From NCBI RefSeq assembly GCF_016859285.1, contig NC_053409.1:24089476-24153475 (forward strand): a stretch of DNA of 64,000 nt, given 5' to 3'. The notes under the pieces are model-generated. The model made no database searches. It was given only the letters and a program-made list of their open reading frames with translations, and was not told the DNA's origin. A program made the translations under genes and the position numbers. The stretch comes from Xiphias gladius (Eukaryota > Chordata > Actinopteri > Istiophoriformes > Xiphiidae). Every line of letters starts with the position of its first letter. The first letter of the stretch is position 1. This document shows positions 45,340 through 64,000 of the stretch, one piece after another.

Positions 45340-45670
45340 GTTGGCGCTCGCCCCTCCGGTCAACGACGCCGGAAAAAAAACTGCCCCGTCCGACGGTCGC
45401 GGAAGGCAGCACCGGTCCTGCTCCACTGCGCAGGCTCCGAACACTTTGTTGCGAGCGGCAACTTCAGCGGTAGCCCAGCGCGCGCCCCGCCGCCTGTCGC
45501 CCACAACAGCCCGCATCATCATCACCATCATCATCACCATCATCATCATCATCATCCTCATCATCCTCGTCAACATCAGCAGCGGCAGCGGCAGCCTCAG
45601 TGTTATGAAGCAGCAGTGGACGCAGACCTCCCCGCTCTGAGACACTGGATCAACCCCTGGACAGGTACGG
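45340..45670 (+). promoter_or_regulatory. GC-rich 5' region and possible non-coding first exon of the lbh-like gene
   Basis: CpG-rich sequence ending in a consensus donor, CCTGGACAG|GTACGG (donor at 45665). If spliced to the acceptor before 50697 it would place the MTEVM start codon in the next exon. The frame reading through its CAT repeat (His run) would hit TGA on splicing, so I regard this as 5' UTR. A CAT microsatellite (45514-45568) lies within it. The assignment to this gene is by position only. Confidence 0.4.
45514..45568. repeat. (CAT)n microsatellite
   Basis: CAT units interrupted by CAC and CCT. The apparent poly-His (+) and poly-Met (-) frames are by-products. Confidence 0.9.
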
Positions 45671-46553
45671 AGCTTTTACCCGCCTTTTAGCCACTCTGGA
45701 AACACCGACACGCCTTCACCCTTCACGGCCAACACTGAACCAGAGGCTGCTTTGGTCCCGTCTTCCAAAAGCACCGAGCGGCCGGTCAGTTTGGTGTTTA
45801 AAACTGCACCCCCCGGGGGGCTCAGGAAAACCCCCCCGAAACCTGCTCTGCCTTTCGCTTTTCTGCGCCGCCGACGCTGAGAAAAGCACCGATCGGCCCG
45901 AGTAGCGCGCTGCGGGTGTAGGTGTAGCCGAAGCTGTGTTAAATATACCGGCATGTGAATCTATTAATAGTGTCTGCCACCTGCGGTGCACCGGCTACCT
46001 GTTGTGTGCCAGGCAGGCGGGCCCGTGCTCCAGACCCGCACACCGCGTGTGTTTAAAACGCATGGAAATAAGTTCCTGCGCCGTTTGATCATCGGCAAAA
46101 GTGCGTTTGGGTGAAAAAAGAAAAAGAAAAAAAAAATAGAACAGGAATTGGGGCAACGAACGCGGGAGGAATCAAACTGGACTGCAACAGAAACACAGCA
46201 GTGGGACCTTTTTTCATTAAGGCTGCAGGGTAAGTAAAGAAGAATATCACAATTTTTGGCCATAGATTGGAATTTCTTTTCTTTTTTTTTTTTTTTCCAT
46301 GTCCTTGGGCAGTAAAAACTTACTGGATTTATTCGAGGGACCGGCATTTGAGTAGGTGGTGCTGCTGCAGGGTCGGATTCTGTAGCAGAAATAGGAAAAA
46401 GTGTTTGAAGTGGGGAAAAAAAAGAAAGGGTCGATAAGAAGGGAGAGAGCGGAGCGGCCATTCCTGCAATTCACTAGGCTATATCTGCAAAAAAAAAAAA
46501 GAAAAGGAAAGGAAAACAGTGGAATTAAGCCGATCGTCCTGCGGTGCCGGAGG

Positions 46554-53187
<6,634 letters not shown>

Positions 53188-54270
53188 ACCAGCTCTGCTC
53201 CCGCGAAACCCACTGTTACTGTGAGTGTGTCCAGACTTGGATGAGCTTAGAAAGAGTTCGGTAGAAGAGCACACTGCGTGGATAGAAAGACCGAGGAGGA
53301 AGGGTAGAAAAACAGATTCCCAAACCCCAGCTCACGGGCTTGGAGCCGGAGTCGAGTTGGCGCCTTCAGAATAAATGTACAGAAGGTGTTTTTCTTTTCT
53401 CGTACGCATCTGTGCTGACGAAGGAGCTTTTTCTGACACGTGTATAGTAATAAAGACGATTGAAGGGACTAGGTTTACATCCTGAACCTGTTTTCCCCAG
53501 TTTGTGCTTGAATTTTAACTCAAAAAATCCTTTCCGCAAGAAGTCGTCTGCCTGGCAATGAGCGAAAGATGCTATGACGGTTAGCAGCAGACGCGTTTTT
53601 AACGTCAGCATTTTCCCGTCGCACTCCAGCTTTGCGATTTTGATATAAATACACATTTTTAATTCGATGAGTTCAACTGATTTTCTCTCTCTGGCTCCAA
53701 GCCCTCGCCGTCCAGATGCCACGATATCATCTGCACGTCCAATCTGGACAGATGTTTCTAAATGCTGTCTTAAGTCCTTAGCTCATGTGTGCCATACTAC
53801 TACTACTAATGGTAGCTACTGTATTTTGTGCACAGTTTTTACATTAACCTTAGATGTAAATTACATCACTGTTTGTTGAGTGCTCACTGCTGTAGTTTGG
53901 TGATCTTGGTCTCACTATTCACTTTGTAATAACGGCTACGATGTTTTAAAGAGCAGTATTTGATTAGGAACAAATTCATGACTTTATTCGATGTTATTAG
54001 CCTACATTCTTTAATATATTATAGTACGTAAGCATTGTCTACAAACGGTAGGTGTTAAAGGGAATGTAATTGTGTTCTGTTTTACTTAAGATATTGGAGC
54101 AATATGTTTGCAGGAATTTAAAGGCAGTCCCTTTTGTTACAGACTACAGAAGTAAAAAGAACCAGAATATTTTAGATGTGTGTCGCTTGTCACAGACATG
54201 ATATTTTTTAAAATACTGGAAGCCTAAATTATTGCACAAGTAATAAACCTTTTCAAACTTCTTAAAATGT
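53188..54270 (+). terminator. lbh-like: lbh-like 3' UTR with polyadenylation signals
   Basis: AATAAA hexamers at 53370-53375, 53449-53454 and 54242-54247. The last, in a long AT-rich stretch, fits the length of LBH messages best. The minus-strand frame 53366-53722 has no recognisable domain. Confidence 0.55.
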
Positions 54271-54648
54271 TCTGTAATTTATTTTTCCCATGCGGTTTTG
54301 TACTGCTCAAAATGAAGGTTAGTTTTATTGCGACTGGTTGAGAATCCTCGTCTTCTGTCACTGCAGCGTTTAATGACGTCTGTAGCGCTGATTTTTACTG
54401 ATGCTGAAACACATCTCGATCCAGCAGTGTTATCTGTGGCGTAACAAAACCTATAAGCTTTCACTGTTAGGAAATCAGTATGTAAAACCTGGGTGTCTGT
54501 TTTGACTCGTGTGTTTATTTGGTCACTTCATTTGGTCATTTGGTCCCTGTGCCCTTGGTGGTGCAGGCCCGGGGCCAGTGGACTGCAACCTCCGTATGAA
54601 GTGCCTGTTACGGTAAGACCTTCGAAATAAGACATTAGCCAACTGAGC

Positions 54649-54815
54649 CACAAAGGGATGTAAAACAAATACACAGAGATGCAAAACAAAACGACCGCAG
54701 GGAGACGCAAACGCACCACAAAGAGTCACAAAACAATGACGGGGAGACACAAAATGTCCACAAAGAAACGTAAAATCACCACAAAGAGTCACAAAATGAC
54801 CTTAAAGAGACATAT
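54649..54815. repeat. Minisatellite, unit about 20-22 bp
   Basis: Imperfect tandem units of the form 'ccacaaagagtcacaaaatga', with variants such as 'gggagacgcaaacgca' and 'agacacaaaatgtccacaaag'. Seven to eight units by eye. Similar but fewer units occur at about 44460-44540 and 44990-45030. Confidence 0.65.
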
Positions 54816-57800
54816 AATGACCTTCAGTCTGGGGGTTTTGTTCCGGCCCGTTGTCTGATCATCTGTCCATGGCTGTAGGGACTTTTTCATTGGGATGATT
54901 TTATATTAGAATATTTAAAGTTGCTTAATACACTGATGCAATAAAAGTAGTTTGTTATGTCTCGTCGATGCCAACAGGCTCTCATACGACTGACCGGCTG
55001 GTTAGCTAGCTCGGTTACCATCTGTGACTTGAGAACTCCCCCACGGGACTCTGCACGTGAGTTACCGATGCGATAGAGTTGCACCGCCTCGCACCACGGA
55101 AAAAGATCAGTCCCCTGGTTGTTATTACAGCTTGGACCTTGGCGTGGACAGCATTTGCAGGTCCGAAACTGGTAACCATGGCAAGTCCCCCGTGACATGA
55201 ACGCAGCATAAGTCCCAGTTATTCGCAGTACTTCTGTCCCTCCCGCTTCACACTGGATTCCCCTCATGCTGACCTCTTTACGGCTCTCTGCCTTTCTAGA
55301 CTCTGCTTCCTTTTAGCACCACAAGTGGCAAAAAAAAAAAAAAAAGAAGCACGACAAAGGCTTTCTTCGGTAACGCCTCTTTGTCGCTCTTTGCTTTTTG
55401 AGGAACGAGAACAAAAAGTCTCACAACGTCAGTCGGTGGTCAGGCCGTTTTTCGTTGGGAAAAGTAAAGCGCCGGCTGGAAGGTGAGATCTGAAAGCCTC
55501 CAATCTCAGCAGCTGCTGGGGGAATCATTGTGTCAGAGTTTTAAAAAACAACTGCAGCTACATTTACAGATGCTTTTTTTTTTTTTTGCGACAAGAGACT
55601 ATAAGTTCTTACTTACTGCCCTTTCACAAAATGAGGTGTAATTTTCATCAAACTCTTTTTTTTTTGTTTTTTTTTACATTTTATCGCCTCGGAACAGTGA
55701 AATGACTGTACCTCAGGATCACAATAGGAGTTCAGTCAAAATCAAAAATCTTTCATGTAAACGCTTCGATCCATTCGAAGGTGCTGGTTTAAACTTTCAT
55801 AATCCAATCAAAAGAAGAAAAAAATGCCGTGTGACGTTCTTTAGGACTAAGTTCGACATTCAGAAGATCTTCATGCAAAGGTTCACTTGCTTGAAAGAAG
55901 ACAAAGACGACCTGCTCTGCCGTTTGACATTTAAACAGACTCCACATTTTTTTTTTTTTTTTTTTTTACAATGCATGTTTCTTTGGGGAATCATCTCTAA
56001 AAAGGTGACGTTTATCCGTTGTGATAGTGTAAACAGAAAGCTCGACATCTGCTTCATAGTAGTTTACTCTGTGAAAACTGTGGCTTCAGTACAGAAACAC
56101 AGACGCAGACCAGGAATAGTACAGTAGTGGTGAAAGCTAGAGCCGGTATTTATGGCTGCTCGCTGCGGAGCGTGTAAACAGGACACATTTTCCAAACATT
56201 TTATTTGGCTCTCGTGTAAATATTTGAGCAGTTATTTTAAGTCAGATTGATGTCAATTGGACATCTTGAGCTCCTGTCCGATTTAGAAGAATGTTTCACC
56301 AGAGTCCGTCCTGCAGAAAACGGCAGCGCTCAGCAACCCTCTCGGCAGGTGACCCCTTAAAGCACAGCCATGTCTCCTCTCGACCCGTTGTCGCAGCTCG
56401 CAGGTGTCCACTGCTTCTGAGCAGAGGACGTTAGCGTGCTGTCACGGTAAACCCCCTTCGGAGGCGGGGGAACACGGCTTGAAGGCGCTTGTAAGGATAA
56501 AGAGCGGGAAATAATCGAATTAAAGCCGTAAAACAATCAGCTGCTTAATCAACCAGCCGATCAGCAGAAACTGTATTCGCGACAATTCGGATCGTCAATT
56601 AATCATCTAAGCGGTCCTTTGAGCCAGAATGGCAAAAAGTAACTGCTGGTTCGATTTGACAGGTAGAGCGCGGGAAAAGTTCACGTGCTCTGCTTGTCAA
56701 GGTCACTTGGAGGCCGATGAGAGTAAAAGCTGGTCATATTTACTAGGAAACCTAATGTGAGGAAGACGCAGCAAAGGCTTCGCCAGTGCCTTATCGTGAC
56801 CAGGTGAATCCAGCGGAAAGCTATGATCCGATAGACTTTATAACTGTGTGTTTTTTTTTTAAACATGTATTAACCTACTTTTATTTATTTGATTATTCCT
56901 TATTGGCGCTCTTCCAGATGTTTTAGTTCCCAGTAGGGAATGTAACGGGCATTTGTCCATGTTTTCTGTCATTTCACACAATGAATTTCTAATCAAATAA
57001 TCAACAGATTCATTGATAGTGAAAAATAATTGTTAGTTTTGTTCGATGCAGCCAAAATAAGAGGACGAATTGTCTAATTCCTCCATACAGGTGCCACGCG
57101 GGTCGACTACATTCAATTCAAGGGCAAAACGTGCAGCTGCTTGTCTTTTCAGTAACACAGTAACTTTCAGTTGAACCACTGAGACAGTGGTTTTGACCAC
57201 GTGGTGCAGATAAGAGCAGGGAATTTTAAATTGTTAATATGAAACTTTCAGCCAACAAGAACTGGCCAGTGGCCGGCAAATACCAGAAATGCCAGTGTTT
57301 GTATTTTAAAGGCTTTCCGTCTCTTCTGTTCCTTTCTGAGTTTCTCTGTCTCCACACGCTCAGGCGAACACGCCACGCGGTCGGCACTCCCACGTACACG
57401 CTGATAGTTTGTTGCGGCCGATGTACCGCTAAAGGTCAGATCGGTGTCCTGATCCAGAAAGCGAGATGGATGGCAGGATCTCCATCTTGTTCCTCTCGTG
57501 CCTCGTTCGCTGTCTCCGGATCTGACCTTTTTGGATGACAGCCTTGTGAAGAGCACTTCATTGGAGCGAGTGGGGTCACTCCTGGGAAAATGGAGGGCTG
57601 CGGGGAGCGAGGCTGCGAGGGTGGGAGCGCTGGAGGGGGGAGATGCAGTGTCAATTATCTCTGAAATGTCACAAGCTGTTTTTCAGAGGAAGGAAGACTC
57701 GTCTCTCCTCTTACACGAACAGACCGCGTCTCGCTCATATTTTACTCCTAATTCTCTCAAAGGTGGAAGCTTTTAACGTTCGCTGCTGCGGCGCTGGATC

Positions 57801-58734
57801 AGTAATAAAAACTGTCACGGACTTGTCCAAGGCGCACAGATGCTGCTCATGCAGAACCCACAGATCATAGTGTTTCTGACTTTGCTTTTGCTTTTCTGAA
57901 TTTGTTCGTTCTCATTCAATCTTTCTTTTTTGCCTTTTGTATCTTTCCACTCTCCTCCTTCATCTCTTCTTCCTTTGCTTTTCCTTCTCGTAGATATGAC
58001 AGCATGAACATTTTTGCTTCACTTAAAATGCGTCAATAAAACTAAACTACTCATCTTCACAATGAGTACTCCTAGTGCAGACAACTGGGTTTATTTTACT
58101 ACTGGTTTGCTCTTAATTACTGCAAGTGAAATTTGTGAAAGCAGGACTTTGCAGAGTTCTTATATTTTACACCTTGAAGGGCTTTGAGTACTGTTGTCAT
58201 GACTAAGCTCCAAAAAACCTTAATAACCACGATTATTTTACTCTGCCGTTTCTCCTCTGGCTGCTCTCCTGTTTCCTCATGTAGAATTCATTCATGTTCA
58301 GTTCGGAACAAAGGCCGCACAGACCATGCCAGCGGCCACTTGTGAATCTGTGTATTTAAAAGTACCTTTTAACACAGCCATTAGAGCCGCTGAGTGTTGT
58401 GAGGGAGTTGTTTTTTTGATGATGTCAAAGTGTGCCGTGCCAGGACTTTCATCTCCCACTCCCGCGGGCTTCAAACGGGTCTTTCAAATGTGTCCGTGAT
58501 AGGCCAAGGTAACGCACACCGGCGCTCCACCGGCCGAACGCCCTCGTCTCACAGCTTCACCACGGCTGGATTATACGGCTTTCACTGCGACTCTAATGTC
58601 AGATGCGTCATAGACAATATAAGATGCAGTCTACATAAGAAACAGTACAGAAAAAAAATATATGTGTACATTTAGTTGAATATAAAATGTCTTTGCTCAG
58701 TTCGCCAGTGTGACCTGACCTCAAGAACCTTTTC

Positions 58735-58960
58735 ATGTTATAACGAATTTCTCATACCAACATATTTTGTTAATAGCAAGAAATGTTCCTGTCTTAATCT
58801 GTATTAATGGAATAAGCTACAACGTTTATTAGACACGACAAGATAAAGTGATATGTTGTTATAACAAGGAAAAACTGAATGATTTGGTCCAATGTAATAA
58901 CAAGAAGATATGTCATAACAGCAAGAAAAATATCTCGTTATGAGGAGAAAACGAACCTCA
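58735..58960. repeat. Degenerate repeat with GTTATAACAAG-type words in both orientations
   Basis: Words such as 'gttataacgaatttctcat', 'gttgttataacaagg', 'gtaataacaagaagat', 'cataacagcaagaaaa' and 'atatctcgttatgagg' recur on both strands, giving a chain of weak hairpins. Probably a decayed minisatellite or DNA-element tail. Confidence 0.5.
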
Positions 58961-59961
58961 TTATATCAAGAAACTTAGCAAATGTATTTTATTGTCATGA
59001 CGGCGGCAATATGCCGTCAAAACTGTTATTCCTTCACATTCTGTTGATGATATTAGTTCATTTTTAAATGTTTGAAAATAAAATCCCTACGCGTTGCCCC
59101 TTTAGGTCGGTGAAAGCACTACATTGGAAAACACTAAGCTCTAATTGCTGTTTGTCTGGAGACTTCGAGTGTTGCCCCTGCATCAAGTAAAATCAAAACA
59201 GGTCAACGGTTTGGTCTTTTTACATGGAACCGATACTGATGATGGCCCATAAAACATAAGCAGAAAAGGAGTTATTTCTTGAAAGGGCAGACTGATGACA
59301 CACAGCACGGATCTGATGAAACACTTCATCGTGCACCGACTAAATTAAAGAGCAGTGAGAGGCAGAGTGTTTGATTGTATGAAGAGCACTTACTGTACGG
59401 ACGGCAGCCAGCGAGGAGCTCCGTCTCCTCTGAGGCCTCTCAGCCTTCTGGTTGGACGCCCACGCAGCGTGAAAACACCTCCGCGCTGGACTCGCCATGG
59501 AAATGTTTAGCAGAAGGCTGACGCCCGGCTCGCGGCCGCTGCTCTAACTGTTTTAGGGGACTCCGAGCGGGACACGTGCGGATGTTGTCTATGTGTGTCT
59601 GATCCCTATGGGCTGAAGTGTGTTCAGACAGGTCAGCTAGCATGCAGCGATGCACGGAAGCAAAATTAGATCAGTGAGGAACAGTGTCTCTGGGCTTATT
59701 GGACAAACGAATGGCAAATGAAGACAAGCCTTGACAAAATGAATGATTAAAAAGAAAATTCCGTGCACATGTATAAACCAGATTTGAGTTTCTTTAACTT
59801 CAGTCAGTCAATCGACAAGAGTAGAAATTCTGAGTCGGATAAACTTTTTCTTTTTCTTTTTTTTTTTTACAGTGAAAAACACTGTTGAATTGAGGCAGAG
59901 AACATCACGGTGTGCAGCAGTGCATTATTCTGCTTATAACACAGCTTCCAACAGAAGTGTT

Positions 59962-59975
59962 GTTGCCATGGTTAC
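59962..59975 (-). promoter_or_regulatory. RFX X-box-like motif
   Basis: Reverse strand reads GTAACCATGGCAAC, which fits the X-box form GTNRCC-N(0-3)-RGYAAC with a 2-base spacer at all defined positions. No gene start is visible nearby, so function is open. Confidence 0.4.
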
Positions 59976-60589
59976 CCTCAGGTTAATAAACCCCCATGAG
60001 CACTTGTTACCGAACAGCGATTTAACAGTTGACCAGAACTTTGATGCGCAGTTTTAATGGACACCCGCCGGCCCGATCGGGAACGTGCCTTCTCTGAGGC
60101 TGTGTTTCAGAATCACGGAGCTGACTATTTTCTGCATCTCAAACAGCGAGGGAACTGGTTTTCGAAGAATAGGTCGTTCAGAAATCAATCCCAAGGCCAA
60201 GAATGTGTGAAGAAGTTTTGATCACCATCCACTTCTCGTAAGTAGTCTATGTTTTGTGTGAAAAAGAGCTCTGTCAAAATACCACAATCTTGATCTTACA
60301 GTAATAATTCAAACGCTCGGTGGCCGCAGCTCTTTTTCCTCTGTCTTTTCCGTTTCAAAACACGAACAGAGGGGGGAAAACCAAATCATCATACAGACCA
60401 AATCCACGTTGCATATTATTCACAATTACACAAGCACTTTGTCATTCAGCTCTGGTACACAGTTGTTCAGTGAAGAGCGGCTCTTCATTTCTTTGGGAAT
60501 AATGCTCCACTCAAACATGCGGCACGGCGCAGGGTTACTCTAGTAACCTTTTCTATGAATAGTAAATGTCACCGTAATCAATTTTAGAT

Positions 60590-60760
60590 GGGGCGGCTCT
60601 GCAGGTGGAGCCCGGAGCGGGCTCGGAGGAGGAAGAAGGAGGTGGATGTGAGCGGCTGCGGGGGCGGGCGCGCCCCCGCCTACCGTGCCAGAGGGTTTTT
60701 ATAAGGGTTTCGGATAAGGGTAGGGAGCCCTGAGACTCAAAAGAGCCCAAATATCTGCTG
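60590..60760 (+). promoter_or_regulatory. Orphan GC-box and TATA promoter-like segment
   Basis: A CG-rich block with the palindrome-like GGGGGCGGGCGCGCCCCCGCC (about 60660-60680) is followed about 20 bases on by TTTTTATAAGGG, the spacing of a GC-box plus TATA core promoter directed to the + strand. Start of transcription would fall near 60730. No coding exon with a known domain follows inside the window, and the opposite-strand frame 60553-60834 shows none either. Confidence 0.4.
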
Positions 60761-62137
60761 TGAGGAGCTGAGAGGAGGGACTGTGCACGGCACAGTGCAA
60801 CACGTCTATGTTGCGATATGGGATTAGGCATCACTATGGGATGTGTTGTTGTAACACTGTGATATGTGTTTCCTGGGTTTGGAGCTTGCGTTACAGTTAA
60901 TCGACACAGTTTTTCTGCCTATTTGACTGCCCCAGATCAGTGAAATTAATAATAAATGCCTCCGTATTTATAATTTCCAGAGTCAACCCCCCCCAAAATA
61001 TCTGTGCCTTACATTGATATACAGTATGTTAAAAATGAGGTTTTTGCCCCAAAACATTGTAGTTTTTGCATTTGTCAGTATTGGTGACAAGTTCTACTGG
61101 AAGTATACAGTAAGCTTACACCGTCAAGGCTGGATGCCGAGGGGGAATCAGACTCTCAGGGGCCCCAGTTTGTCTGTGAGGCGATTACTTTGTGTTAATT
61201 TGAGTAATTACCCTTTTTTTTTTTTTTTTTTTTTGGCCTCACTGCATCTGTACCGGTAAAACAAAATTAAAAACTGAAATGGTATGAGCCCCGAGGTGGC
61301 TCCTGCATTTCAACCCAATGCGAGGAGCTGTTAAACAGGTGCCCCTGTGTCTGAATCACGTTTAAAAGGCGTCATCTAAAGTGTTTTAGATGATGTTACA
61401 CTTGCATGCCGCGTATCCTTTAAATAAAACGATCACTGTTATAAAGAAAACCCCCGGAGCAGGGCAGGATGCCAGCGTAATATAGGTTGGTTTCCCCTAC
61501 AGGGTGTATTCCCACACTGTGTGATGTGGTGATGTGTATAATATATTGTGCTACAAGATATGGTTGAAATAAGTAGCTTGTGACTTGTTTATAACTCGTG
61601 TTGAGAGGACACATAAACACACTTGACTCAGTAATCTGCGATGTCTTTGTAAAAATAATCCTTTTTGCCGCGATAATCCATTGGTTCAATTCAATAGAGC
61701 CTAACGTGGTCGGTTCTGTAGGTGGCGCTCTCTTCTTTGTCGGTTCACTCACGGTAGCCATTGCCGCTCGCGCTAACTAGGGTCTGACTGGTTCAGGAAT
61801 TTTTAAGGCCGATGCCAATTTCAATATTTGAGGGTTTAAAAAAAATCCGATAATGATGTATAGGCTGACCTTCATTTTGAAAAAACAGAAACATTTTTGA
61901 TAAAGGGAGTTTCTGTCTCAGCGTGCGCACGTTAGATTCTAAAGGTTTTTTCCGCTGGTCTAATAACCGCTGTACTAAACTCTTACGAGCTCCAGCCAGC
62001 TGTTTTACCGCGTGACGGTCAGACATTAGCTGAGCGTTAATTCTGAAACGGCCCCGTGTCTCAGCTTTAAACGTCTGAACAGATGATCAAATAAATAAAT
62101 AAGAGGTGAAATGAGGAGGAAACAAAATGGCAGCTAG

Positions 62138-62162
62138 AACACACACACACACACACACACAC
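62138..62162. repeat. (AC)n microsatellite
   Basis: Uninterrupted AC units over about 25 bases, directly upstream of a family-A repeat. Confidence 0.9.
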
Positions 62163-62234
62163 TGTTCCACTGATCTACAGGTTTCATGGAAAACCAAGGA
62201 AAACACAAAATATGGAACTGATACATATTTTGTC

Positions 62235-62640
62235 TTTTTGTTTGCTTAAAAATATTACTCAAATGATTGATTATCAAAATGGTTGGAGACGACCTTTTTG
62301 TCAATGAATCAACTAACTGTTTGTGCTCTAACCTGCGGTAAACCACAAATAAACTAAAAGACTGTTGATGTGGGAAACCAAACAACTGAGCCAATAAACT
62401 TGACGATCAATTGAGCGACCAAACGAAATCTAAACAGCTGAACAAACTAACAAGCACGGAAACCAACCGAATGGAAAAACAGCAAATCATCACACTGGAG
62501 AAGCTGTAACCAGGAAATGTCTAGCAAGTTTTGCCTGAAAAAAAAATTACATAAACGATTAATTGATTATCAAAGTTGTTGCCATTTTTTATTCTGGCGT
62601 TCGACTTAACGATTGATCGACTGATTGCTGCAGGTCTACA
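62235..62640 (+). repeat. Dispersed repeat, family A (two partial copies or one with an insertion)
   Basis: A first tail 'atgattgattatcaaaatggttgg...aatcaactaactgtttgtgctct' is followed by a second set of blocks, 'gaaaaacagcaaatcatcac', 'gagaagctgtaac', 'taaacgattaattgattatc' and 'gattgatcgactgattgctgcaggtct'. Confidence 0.65.
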
Positions 62641-64000
62641 GCAAAGACACTAACGAAGATGGATAAAGAAAACTGCTAGTAAATATGAATGTAGAAGAAG
62701 AGGGCAATGCACTCAACACGTTTGTCAGACCTCAAGGATACACACAGTGTGTTTTGGTTCGAACACTTAACATGAACGGACACTTTGTTCACGTGAAAAC
62801 TCCGCAAGATACGAAGCTTAAATTACTAAACCGGCAAATGAGATAAAACAAATCAATAAACGTAAAATGACAACTACCTTTCTGACATTCACCCGGCAAC
62901 AACACACAAGATAGCTAATTATTCTGGACTAATTCTGAACAAACATCCTGACACTTCAGCTCATAATACAAGGGCTCTGGGTGGAGGTCCTCAGCGTTTC
63001 CTTAGCCCCAGATGCCCCGTGGTTGGCCGCAGGTCGCCAAAAGAACGAGGGGAGGACGACCCTAAAGCTGAGCCCCTCAGAGCCATGGGAGCAACGGCAC
63101 CTTAGCACCTTAGCACATTACCCACCATTTACACATCCACCATCGGGGGGATGTAACACTCCAGTTGAATGGTAATACAGCACCTCTGTATACTGGGTAC
63201 AGATTGAATGGAAACTGGTGAGAGAGGGGAGCAAAATTAAAATTGATTTATATGTGAAAGTTGCGGTGTTTTTACTTTGGGATCGTTTTGTTCACTGGTC
63301 CTGTTTCTCTCTGTGAATAAATAAATAAAATTCAAGCCTGCCTTTGCATTTCATCCCGTTGGTGCATTGGTGGATGTCGGCACATGCCTGGGATGCTCGG
63401 GAGTCAGGTACAGCTCACGAAATGTTTTCTCCGCTCATTTCATTTTCATTTCTTCTCTCCGTCCCTGCTGCCTAGTTTCCAATAAGAGAGCAATACCTCA
63501 CCTGGCAATTTCGCCCTGCACAGACAACAGGGGGGACGCAATCAAGGAACAGACTGTATTATTTTCTCTTTTGGGAGTCGCAGCAAGCCCACAAAAACAA
63601 AATAAACTCCTGCAGAGAGATCTGCGTGAGGGCGAGCCAGATCTTAAACTGAGGTTCTCTGTGTTCCAGTCTATGTCAGATCCGATCGGGTGAGTTTAAG
63701 TTAAAACCAGATCCAGAGGGGGGGCAAAGTCAGGACTGAAACAAAGTCCTATCAAAAAAAATAGGACATAAACTATGCACACGTAATTTAGAATGCAGAG
63801 TTACTATAAGGTTGAGACCGGTGTACTAAAGATATCAACTGTGACCCTGATTGTTTCACAACCTTTACCGCATGATTTAGATGTAAATCTAACCAGACCT
63901 TAATCATACTGTCAAATCATAAAACTGATTTATTTTCCCTTCCAGGAAAAAGCTGTGATCGCATATTGATTTGAGAAATACCACAGTGGTAAAACTGCAT

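Larger units (their letters stand above)
54271..60580. other. Intergenic DNA, no gene seen
   Basis: Holds minisatellites (54649-54815, 58735-58960), many T/A homopolymers (for example 55330-55345, 55948-55967), a partial family-A tail at about 56980-57060, a 12-bp inverted pair (57431-57442 and 57519-57530) and X-box-like motifs (55172-55185, 59962-59975). Short frames on both strands in GC-richer spots (57240-57780, 59440-59655) match no family I know. Confidence 0.5.
60761..64000. other. Downstream DNA, no gene seen
   Basis: Contains a T run (61213-61234), a CA microsatellite (62138-62162), a family-A repeat (62235-62640) and a fragment around 61795-61870 ('aaggccgatgccaattt') of yet another dispersed repeat type. 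A small exon-like segment ends at 63690 (GATCGG|GTGAGT), but the next acceptor-like site (near 63946) gives an immediate stop. Confidence 0.5.

Noticed and set aside
45316..45690. Histidine-rich open frame near the lbh-like 5' end
   Set aside because: The His run is a CAT microsatellite. Splicing at the strong donor at 45665 into the MTEVM exon would create TGA in this frame. Treated as 5' UTR.
60553..60834. Minus-strand 93-codon frame over the GC-rich block
   Set aside because: Composition explains the open frame (few stops in CG-rich DNA). It has no domain and no splice partner, and a + strand TATA/GC-box arrangement fits better.
63367..63693. Open frame with an exon-like end MSDPIG|GTGAGT at about 63690
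   Set aside because: Joining to the only good acceptor in view (near 63946) gives a stop after three codons, and the frame has no recognisable domain. It may belong to a gene starting at the window edge, but that cannot be supported.

Overview
The window is vertebrate nuclear DNA, almost certainly from a ray-finned fish. Genes are sparse, introns have GT-AG borders, and there are CA/GT and CAT microsatellites plus several AT-rich interspersed repeat families with 'TTAATCGATTA'-type ends that I associate, from memory, with percomorph genomes. There are no operons, CRISPR arrays or prokaryotic signals. Three protein-coding genes can be supported, all on the + strand.

Region by region: (1) 1-3352 is repeat-bearing flank with a GC-rich patch (about 1150-1700) that may be a promoter and first exon. 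(2) 3353-4141 is an intact single-exon SERTA-domain gene (262 aa; SERTAD2/SERTAD3/CDCA4 family). (3) 4142-20820 is probable 3' UTR followed by intergenic DNA full of degraded repeats. (4) 21120-42299 is a complete seven-exon giant scaffold gene that I identify as AHNAK2 (3,958 aa as I join it). It has six small exons, with a PDZ domain in exons 5-6, and one 11.2-kb terminal exon whose core contains eight consecutive repeat units of exactly 258 bp. (5) 43065-43070 is its likely polyadenylation signal. (6) About 45340-53187 is an LBH-domain gene (lbh-like): a GC-rich 5' region, one possible N-terminal exon and three well-supported coding exons. A MITE-like element of about 1.07 kb sits in its first intron. 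(7) 54271-64000 holds no gene I can support, but has minisatellites, RFX-like X-boxes and one orphan GC-box/TATA promoter-like segment near 60600-60750.

The three genes are not a functional pathway. Their grouping looks like inherited synteny: from memory, human AHNAK2 lies on 14q32 close to CDCA4 (a SERTA gene) and on the same arm as LBHD2, while the paralogue PRX lies beside SERTAD1/SERTAD3 on 19q13. The gene order SERTA - AHNAK/periaxin - LBH therefore looks like one member of an ancient vertebrate paralogon. The main new-looking items are the very regular 258-bp coding array in the fish AHNAK2, the conserved small 5' exons that settle its identity, the possible N-terminal extension of the LBH-like protein, and several uncharacterised mobile elements.
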